Assembly (NCBI GenBank): GCA_022561895.1
Contig: JADFQH010000180.1
Coordinates: 1,156 to 6,368 of the forward strand
Origin: Methanobacteriota archaeon
GTDB taxonomy: Archaea > Halobacteriota > Halobacteria > Halobacteriales > Halalkalicoccaceae
DNA length: 5,213 nucleotides
Direction: 5' to 3'
Part shown: positions 1-5,213 of the stretch, piece by piece
How positions within the stretch are numbered: the stretch's first letter is position 1
Layout: the number at the start of each line of letters is the position of its first letter
Notes under the pieces: model-generated
Told to the model about the DNA's origin: nothing
Databases searched by the model: none
The model's input: the letters and a program-made list of their open reading frames with translations, nothing else
Program-made: the position numbers and the translations under genes

Positions 1-2
1 AT

Positions 3-380
3 CACGCCTTGTTGACCGCGCTTATCTGTGCGTTCGACGAAGGGGCGAGCGTCGAGATCCTTGGGCACTCGACAGGGTTTGCGCCCCCGCAGTTCCAGTT
101 GTTCGCGCTACTGGTCCTCGGTGTTGGCCTCGTGATGGTCGCGTTCACGATCGTTCTCGTCGCCCCTACTACATCGTCACGGGTAGTATCCTCGTCGGCA
201 CAGTCGCCAGCCGTCTCGCACCTGACTTCATCCTCCCCTGCGTGCGCAGCCCCGCTTCCGCCCTTGGCACCGACCGCGATCGCTGACGGTGAGGGCAAGA
301 ACAAGGACGAGGACGCGAGGGATGACAACGCGACCGCCGACAGTCCGGACACCGTCGAGGGGTCAGGAGGCGATCGCTAA
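3..380 (+). CDS. Small single-pass membrane protein with acidic C-terminal tail (5' end uncertain, possibly partial)
   Basis: Function not recognised. The frame is open to the left edge of the window, so the true start may lie upstream; inside the window the first usable starts are TTG codons at 9 and 12, with no visible Shine-Dalgarno. Numbering from TTG 9 (123 residues), residues 30-52 are a strongly hydrophobic stretch (FQLFALLVLGVGL...IVLV) that should span the membrane. Residues 54-90 are Ser/Ala/Pro-rich, and the last 30 residues are Asp/Glu-rich with no recognisable fold. The stop TAA shares its last A with the ATG of the next gene, and the next gene's ribosome-binding site lies inside this one, which supports real co-translation. 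Because the downstream ATPase has no transmembrane segment, this protein may anchor the complex to the membrane; that is inference from context. An antisense frame is also open here, but a membrane segment plus acidic tail favours the + strand reading. Confidence 0.62.
   Translation, partial: HALLTALICAFDEGASVEILGHSTGFAPPQFQLFALLVLGVGLVMVAFTIVLVAPTTSSRVVSSSAQSPAVSHLTSSSPACAAPLPPLAPTAIADGEGKNKDEDARDDNATADSPDTVEGSGGDR
366..370 (+). promoter_or_regulatory. Shine-Dalgarno GGAGG for the 526-residue gene
   Basis: GGAGG matches the anti-Shine-Dalgarno CCTCC at the 3' end of archaeal 16S rRNA and lies nine bases before the ATG at 380. It sits within the end of the upstream gene, whose TAA overlaps the ATG as TAATG. 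This fixes the start of the second gene and indicates translational coupling. No other gene start in the window has a comparable site. Confidence 0.8.
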
Positions 381-1960
381 TGGGCCGGTTCGCACGGCTT
401 GCCGAGAGCATGGCCGCCAACGCCGAACTCGACGTGACCTTCCATAGCGAGGGAACCTCAACCGCCGACCTCGGCGCGTTCGGCACCGTCGAACTCACCG
501 ATGACGTGATCACCGCCCTCGACGCTCACACGCCCGATCAGAAAGCGATCACTATCCAGCCGAACAAACAGGGCGGTGGGATTGACAATGGGGTGGACCT
601 CTTACGAGCGATCCATTCCTCGAAAAGCACGCACGCCTTCGAGATGCGCTCGGTCAACGAGCGCGTGGGCTTCCAGTACGTGATGGGGTCGGCATCGGCG
701 CGTAACAAGCTCGTTCGCCAACTCGAAGGCTTTTATCCCGACTCGCATATCGATGCTGGTGAGTACGAGAATCCGCCGTTGCTCCCGCTGCACGAGGGCT
801 GGCACATGGCTGGCGCACAGTTTCGCCTGCGACGCCGACGTGACGGCGAGCATCTCTACCCGATTCGCCACATCAACAACGAGGGCTTCGAGAACGATCC
901 GTACAACTCGATCACGAGTGAGATGGTCGGCGAGCGCGAGAGCGACGACACCACGAACGTCGCTCTCCAAGTGCTGTTCGAGCCAGCGCCCGCCAACTGG
1001 TACAAGCCGCGCTCGTTCTGCGGGAAGACGCTCGAACCGGGCATCGATAGTCTCGTCGACGACCTGAAACACCCGCGAGAGGGTACCGGTCCCGGTGCAG
1101 CACTGCAAGCCTACGCAAAACACCTCGGTCCCGGTCAGACCAGCGGGTCGCTCATGGAGGACCTCCAAGGACAGCACCGGGAAGCAACCGACGAGGAACG
1201 GCTTGAAGCCAAGTTCTTGCTCACCCAGCGCGGCGAGAAGGGCTACCAACTGAACGTTCGCGTGTTCGCAGTCGGCGAAACGGCTGCGACAAGCGCCCAA
1301 CGCGTCCAAGAGACCGCCGCGATGTTCGAGGGGTACTACGATTCGACCACAGAGCAGGGCTTCAATGTGCGGCCCCTGAGCGACGAAGAGCTACTCGCCG
1401 AAGCCAAGCGTGCCTACGCCCGCGAGCGAGCCGACGTGAAAATGGTGATGGGGCTGACGGCCGCCTCAGGGTTGATGCATATCCCCGACGAGACGATCAA
1501 CACCCAGAACGTCGAGTGGTCGATGACCTCGTTCGCGGGAGACATCCCCGCGGACGCCGAGCGATTCAGTGACCTCTGTGCGTCCAAACAGCGATGGGCC
1601 AGAGAAGATCGCTCGCATGTAATGGAGGCGCTCAGCGACACCCCTGCCGACGCTGACGGGAGAGTTCCCGGTGACGATACTGCTGACGCTGGTATTGTCG
1701 ATAGCAGCACCTCCAATTCTGCCTCGGAATCCGAGTCCCCAGCGGCGGTCTGGCATCACGATCTCTCCCCAACATGGGATGGCTATCGAGATCGTGAAAG
1801 CGACGATGCCAATACGGCTACCACCTCGGAGAGTGGGGGCGAGTCCGATCCCGAGAGCGACGAAGAGGACGAGAGCGACACAAATGAGGAAGATGAAGAA
1901 AGTGAGGACGATGAGGAAGGCGATGGAAACGAGGATGAGGCCGATATGCTCGACGACTGA
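380..1960 (+). CDS. Soluble protein resembling the N-terminal (non-ATPase) region of TraG/VirB4-like conjugation ATPases
   Basis: 526 residues; the start is set by GGAGG and the TAATG overlap. No signal peptide or membrane segment is visible. The order of motifs recalls the N-terminal region that precedes the P-loop domain in some TraG/VirB4-like conjugation ATPases. A first alpha/beta half (about 70-125) has LLRAIH, a strand with an Phe-Glu-Met core, FQYVMG, a helix and FYPDS (118-122). A middle part has YPIRH, DPYNSI (173-178) and LQVLFEPAP (196-204). A second half (about 278-332) has KFLL, LNVRVFAVG and GFNVRPL. No Walker motif is present, so it should not hydrolyse ATP by itself. Residues from about 420 are low-complexity, and roughly 480-526 are almost all Asp, Glu, Ser, Gly and Asn. 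It lies between a membrane protein and a coupling-type ATPase, suggesting an adaptor or structural subunit of the same machine. The gene call is secure; the family assignment rests on remembered motif patterns, not an alignment. Confidence 0.85.
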   Translation: MGRFARLAESMAANAELDVTFHSEGTSTADLGAFGTVELTDDVITALDAHTPDQKAITIQPNKQGGGIDNGVDLLRAIHSSKSTHAFEMRSVNERVGFQYVMGSASARNKLVRQLEGFYPDSHIDAGEYENPPLLPLHEGWHMAGAQFRLRRRRDGEHLYPIRHINNEGFENDPYNSITSEMVGERESDDTTNVALQVLFEPAPANWYKPRSFCGKTLEPGIDSLVDDLKHPREGTGPGAALQAYAKHLGPGQTSGSLMEDLQGQHREATDEERLEAKFLLTQRGEKGYQLNVRVFAVGETAATSAQRVQETAAMFEGYYDSTTEQGFNVRPLSDEELLAEAKRAYARERADVKMVMGLTAASGLMHIPDETINTQNVEWSMTSFAGDIPADAERFSDLCASKQRWAREDRSHVMEALSDTPADADGRVPGDDTADAGIVDSSTSNSASESESPAAVWHHDLSPTWDGYRDRESDDANTATTSESGGESDPESDEEDESDTNEEDEESEDDEEGDGNEDEADMLDD

Positions 1961-2034
1961 AATCCGACCCGACACGATCCGCCCCGACTACACGACAACC
2001 ACTGAGCAACCGACCACACACTCCACTCAAACCT
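1961..2034 (+). other. C/A-rich intergenic spacer without a ribosome-binding site
   Basis: These 74 bases contain 34 C, 24 A, 9 G and 7 T, and the last 22 bases before the ATG have no G at all. There is no Shine-Dalgarno, no hairpin of note and no TATA-like box at a position suited to a leaderless start at 2035. No in-frame ATG or GTG lies between the in-frame stop at 1936 and ATG 2035, so the start of the ATPase gene is not ambiguous on the upstream side. The spacer probably acts as an unstructured leader within an operon transcript. Confidence 0.55.
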
Positions 2035-5000
2035 ATGATCCAAAACTTCCTGAAATCGATCACCGAAACCGACTCAGAAACACACGCGGATACAGCGACC
2101 GGCACCGACACAGATAGTCCCGCCGAGACGACTAGCAACGAGGAGACAGAGACCGATACCCCCGAGTTGACCCCCGAAGAACGCATCGCCCGCCGATTCG
2201 GCCCCCAGATCGGTGGCCGCGACGACCCCCGCACACCAGTCACCATCAACGGCAAAGAATGGATGATCGAACGCTACGATCGCATCGAGGAGGAAATGGA
2301 AAACTACGCTGGGGCATGGCCCCGCGCGATGATCGAAAACGCTCGGTACGTCCCCGACCAGCCACTCTGGATCGGTGTCTCAGAAAAGTCTGGCCGTGAG
2401 GTTCCTGTTGAGTTCGAGCGCCTGTTCCGGCACGTCTTCTACGGCGGCTCGACCGGCTCAGGCAAAACTACTCGCATGTACAACGATGCCATCGCGCTCA
2501 TGTACGGCGGGCATGGCATTTGCATCATCGATCCGAAAGGTGACGACATCTACGACCTCCTCCGAAAGGTCCCCAAGGGGCGCTGGGACGACGTGATCTA
2601 CGTCGCCCCCGGCGACGACTACCTCGATCGCACAGTCGGGTTCAACCTCTTCGAGACGGCCCACGACCCCGACGAACCCGGCTTCGATGAGGAGATCGAG
2701 GGGATCGTCGACGACTTTAAGCAGCTCATCAAAGCCGGCGACTTCTGGGGCAACCGGATGGACCGCGTCATGAAAACGATGGTCCGAGGCATGATCCGCC
2801 ATCCCCGCGAGTTCACCCCTATCGAGATGTACTACGCCCTTCTTGATGAACAGAACCGTCACGAGTACGCCGACCTGATCGGTGCCGAAATCGAGGACGA
2901 CGATATTCTCTTTGTTGAAGGCTACACCCGCCGGATCGCCGAGGATCTGTCGGATCAAGACCTCGATGCACTGATCGGGCGACTCAACGACTGGGTGCAG
3001 AACCCGATGACCCGCCAGATCATCGCCCAACGCGAGTCCAACGTCTCGATCGCCGATGCCGTCAACGAGGGCAAGATCATCATCGTGAAAAACAACCTGC
3101 CCGACGAGGCGAAGATCATGGTTGCGACCGCGATCATGCGCCGGGTCTGGACCTGCGTGAGCGATCGGGTTAGTGGCTCCGAGCGCCGGGTCCGCGAACT
3201 CGCCGGTGTGGACGATCCCGGCGTCGGATACGACCCGTACTTCATGATGATCGACGAGTGCCACACGGTGCTAACGGGTGCGTCGAAAGTCGAGACGATC
3301 CTCTCGGAAGCCCGTTCGAAACGACTCGGGTTAATGCTCGCTACGCAATACCTCCACCGACTCGACGATGAAACCCAGCAAGCGATTCTCCAGAACTGCA
3401 ACACGCTGTTGGCGCTCACGACGCTCTTACCCGACGAAGCGAAGGTACTCGCAAAACGGTTCGGCGGTGCCGACGCCGACGATATGACGACGATTCCCGA
3501 CTATCACGCCCGGACGAAACTCAGCAGCGAAGATGATCCGTTCCTCGCTCGCCTCACTCCCCCGTACCCACCGCTGCACTCGGTCGAGGACGCTTTCGAG
3601 TTGATCCAGCAATCGACCGATACCTATGGTGTCGAGCGCCAGTCTGGTCGGGAGATTCTCGACGAGATGTTCTTTGCGGACACACCGGGGTCCCAAGCCG
3701 CGGAGATCGTCGGGGCCGGCGACGCCCAAACCGTCGTCGAGACAGCCGACGACGAAGCGATGGACGTTGAGGAGACGGAAACCGCCCGCACGGCACTGAA
3801 AGCCGTCTACGACACGAGCATCCGTTACGGCGACCGTGGAGGAGCCATCCCGAACGAGGACGCTCACGAAGCGATCGCCACCGCGACGGGCACCGCCCCG
3901 AGTCAGGCGGCGAACCTGATCGAACGACTCGTCGGCGTCGGGGCGCTTGATCGACAGCGCGACGACGATACAATGCGTGTCCGCGTCACCCACGACGGGC
4001 GAGGCGTGATCGGGCTTGAAACCGGCAGTGGCGGCTCTGGTGGGACAGACGAACACCGCTACCTCTTGCGGCGGGTCTACGAGTGGGGCACGCGCTTTGG
4101 CTACGAGATGGATCTGCCCACCCAAGACGGCGACGAACTCCCCGATGCGGTCGGCGAGGTTCCACCCGACATCCTCCCACCATCGGGGTTGACCGACCTC
4201 AGCGAGGAGGAACGCGCTCGTATCCTTCAGTCACGACTCAGCGAGGAGTACCCCGCGATCGCGGCCCTCTCTGGCACCGGAACGCTCTACCTCGAAGCCG
4301 AGTCGAAAGGCCTGACCAAACCGGGCGGGCCGATTAAGAACGCGGCGAAAGCCCCCGGTCCCGCCCAGCTGTTGTTCGTCGTCGCCGACGGTGGCAGCGA
4401 CGGGTTTGCGACGAACGCACAACGGCTCACCACCATCTTCGGGGGCGAGGAGAAGGCCGCCTACACCTCCTCGCAGGTGCCAAGCGACGCAGCGCGGAAG
4501 TTCTACACGCGCCGGCGGCACATCGCTCGGCCCAACGAGGACCCCGAGGAGTACGCGATGATCGAGGGGGACGTGAGGACCGAGTGGATCGAGACCGACG
4601 ACGGCGAGATCGTCTGTCGGGAACGCGGTGGTGACGAGGTGTTCGTACGGTTCGCCGATATCGACGCCTATCGAGCGCGCACGCCGGTAGACTATCCAGC
4701 AGTGAGCTACTACGATGTCGAGTTGGAGGGGTTCGTCGTCGAGCGTGATGGCGAAGTCGAGCGCAAATACGGGGGGAAGACGCCGCTGCAAGAGCACTGG
4801 TCATACATCTACGATCCATTGATTCCAGCGGTGCTGTTTGGCGATCATGGGACGGGCAGCGAGGCGATCCCCGCGCCCGAAGAGTGGCGAATTGCGATCG
4901 TGCCGAACGACAATCGTTCGATGGACGAGGAGTTGGTGATGTACGATCCCGAGAGCGGGGATCTCGTTTCAGTCGAAACGTGGTGTGATCCTGATCGGGA

Positions 5001-5213
5001 CGAGACGGTCAGCATTGACTCCGACGCGGACCTGAGGGGTGAGATCGATGAGGAGGATGAGACTGAGAGCGGAGAGACGGCGACCGCTCGGGGGGACAGT
5101 GAGGGGGCTGCGACGCCGCGTGAGCCGTCGGAGGAGCAGCAGCCCCCGCCAGATGAGCATCCGGATGCAGCAGCCGAGTGCGCCCCCCTCATCCCGAGTG
5201 ATGAGTCAGAGAA
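2035..5213 (+). CDS. VirD4/TraG-HerA-type DNA-translocating ATPase with winged-helix and nuclease-like C-terminal domains (3' end outside window)
   Basis: At least 1059 residues with no stop before the window edge. Residues 5-48 are an acidic Thr/Asp/Glu-rich leader; no transmembrane segment precedes the core, unlike VirD4/TraD. The core has Walker A GSTGSGKTT (138-146, K144), IIDPKGD (164-170), an FWGNRMDRV helix (237-245), an all-alpha insertion to about 345, KIIIVKNN, Walker B FMMIDECH (403-410, D407/E408), then SEARSKRLGL and LATQ (sensor Gln438). This set is characteristic of hexameric HerA/FtsK pumps, especially conjugative coupling proteins, which drive DNA through a pore using ATP. 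Residues 583-658 look like a winged helix. A GSGGSGG linker (664-670) leads to a PD-(D/E)XK-like segment: helix from 674, PD 703-704, LEAE 753-756, K768, LLFVV 779-783. Residues 790-1000 are not recognised; beyond about 1003 lies an acidic, Pro/Gln-rich tail. ATPase class is secure; conjugation is likely from context; nuclease activity is uncertain. Confidence 0.93.
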   Translation, partial: MIQNFLKSITETDSETHADTATGTDTDSPAETTSNEETETDTPELTPEERIARRFGPQIGGRDDPRTPVTINGKEWMIERYDRIEEEMENYAGAWPRAMIENARYVPDQPLWIGVSEKSGREVPVEFERLFRHVFYGGSTGSGKTTRMYNDAIALMYGGHGICIIDPKGDDIYDLLRKVPKGRWDDVIYVAPGDDYLDRTVGFNLFETAHDPDEPGFDEEIEGIVDDFKQLIKAGDFWGNRMDRVMKTMVRGMIRHPREFTPIEMYYALLDEQNRHEYADLIGAEIEDDDILFVEGYTRRIAEDLSDQDLDALIGRLNDWVQNPMTRQIIAQRESNVSIADAVNEGKIIIVKNNLPDEAKIMVATAIMRRVWTCVSDRVSGSERRVRELAGVDDPGVGYDPYFMMIDECHTVLTGASKVETILSEARSKRLGLMLATQYLHRLDDETQQAILQNCNTLLALTTLLPDEAKVLAKRFGGADADDMTTIPDYHARTKLSSEDDPFLARLTPPYPPLHSVEDAFELIQQSTDTYGVERQSGREILDEMFFADTPGSQAAEIVGAGDAQTVVETADDEAMDVEETETARTALKAVYDTSIRYGDRGGAIPNEDAHEAIATATGTAPSQAANLIERLVGVGALDRQRDDDTMRVRVTHDGRGVIGLETGSGGSGGTDEHRYLLRRVYEWGTRFGYEMDLPTQDGDELPDAVGEVPPDILPPSGLTDLSEEERARILQSRLSEEYPAIAALSGTGTLYLEAESKGLTKPGGPIKNAAKAPGPAQLLFVVADGGSDGFATNAQRLTTIFGGEEKAAYTSSQVPSDAARKFYTRRRHIARPNEDPEEYAMIEGDVRTEWIETDDGEIVCRERGGDEVFVRFADIDAYRARTPVDYPAVSYYDVELEGFVVERDGEVERKYGGKTPLQEHWSYIYDPLIPAVLFGDHGTGSEAIPAPEEWRIAIVPNDNRSMDEELVMYDPESGDLVSVETWCDPDRDETVSIDSDADLRGEIDEEDETESGETATARGDSEGAATPREPSEEQQPPPDEHPDAAAECAPLIPSDESE
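4253..4264. repeat. 12-bp perfect palindrome CCGCGATCGCGG containing one of four GCGATCGC octamers
   Basis: The palindrome lies inside the ATPase gene, between the PD and ExE motifs of the nuclease-like domain. The octamer GCGATCGC also occurs at 276-283, 370-377 and 3871-3878. All copies are in coding sequence or at its very end, so no regulatory role is claimed; they are listed because the count is well above chance for this length. Confidence 0.5.

Noticed and set aside
2..352. 116-codon open frame on the - strand opposite the small membrane protein
   Set aside because: Low-complexity Ser/Ala/Thr product without a fold; the + strand frame gives a membrane segment, an acidic tail and a TAATG junction with the next gene.
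602..1309. 235-codon open frame on the - strand
   Set aside because: Opposite the 526-residue gene, whose start has a strong ribosome-binding site and whose protein has coherent motifs.
1671..2117. 148-codon + strand frame bridging the gap before the ATPase gene
   Set aside because: It is a shifted reading of the acidic tail, giving Arg/Thr/Pro-rich sequence unlike haloarchaeal proteins; it runs into the ATPase gene out of frame.
2458..3264. 268-codon open frame on the - strand
   Set aside because: It lies fully antisense to the ATPase core with its Walker A and B motifs, has a repetitive Val/Asp/His-rich composition typical of mirrored GC-rich codons, and shows no domain.
3427..4125. 232-codon open frame on the - strand
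   Set aside because: Antisense to the end of the ATPase core and the winged-helix region; no motif, start signal or independent support.
4231..4797. 188-codon open frame on the - strand
   Set aside because: Antisense to the nuclease-like domain; composition is explained by the opposite coding strand.
2035..5213. Nuclease-linked HerA antiviral defence system
   Set aside because: The ATPase carries a nuclease-like domain, which recalls HerA-nuclease defence pairs, but the IDPKGD segment, all-alpha insertion and conjugation-like upstream partner fit a coupling ATPase better. Not strictly excluded.
1..5213. CRISPR arrays, tRNA or rRNA genes, insertion-sequence ends, terminators
   Set aside because: No spaced direct repeats, cloverleaf-like segments, transposase motifs or hairpin plus T-run were seen on reading both strands.

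Overview
The window looks like part of a haloarchaeal accessory region, such as a conjugative plasmid, an integrated element or possibly a virus-like element. The evidence is a GC-rich composition with G/C-biased third codon positions, strongly acidic proteins with Asp/Glu/Ser/Thr-rich low-complexity tails, a GGAGG ribosome-binding site at an operon-internal gene, and near-absence of the tetranucleotide CTAG. The organism is inferred from these traits only; nothing in the window names a species.

Layout: three genes on the + strand, with no gene supported on the - strand. (1) Positions 3-380 hold the 3' part, or all, of a small protein with one clear transmembrane segment and an acidic tail. 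(2) Positions 380-1960 hold a 526-residue soluble protein that overlaps gene 1 by one base (TAATG) and has a good Shine-Dalgarno. It resembles the N-terminal, non-ATPase portion of some TraG/VirB4-like conjugation ATPases and ends in a very acidic tail. (3) After a 74-base C/A-rich gap, positions 2035-5213 hold a large P-loop ATPase of the HerA/FtsK - VirD4/TraG class, open at the window edge (at least 1059 residues). Its ATPase core (about residues 110-530) is followed by a probable winged-helix domain, a domain with the outline of a PD-(D/E)XK nuclease, an unrecognised region and an acidic tail.

Working model (inference): the three products form a DNA-translocation or coupling module, with gene 1 as membrane anchor, gene 2 as a detached N-terminal or adaptor domain, and gene 3 as the motor that recruits and perhaps processes DNA. 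The ATPase has no membrane segment of its own, unlike VirD4-type coupling proteins, which makes the adjacent membrane protein a natural partner. Relaxase, pilus, replication and integrase genes are not in the window, so conjugation is favoured but not proven; a packaging or defence role for the ATPase cannot be excluded.
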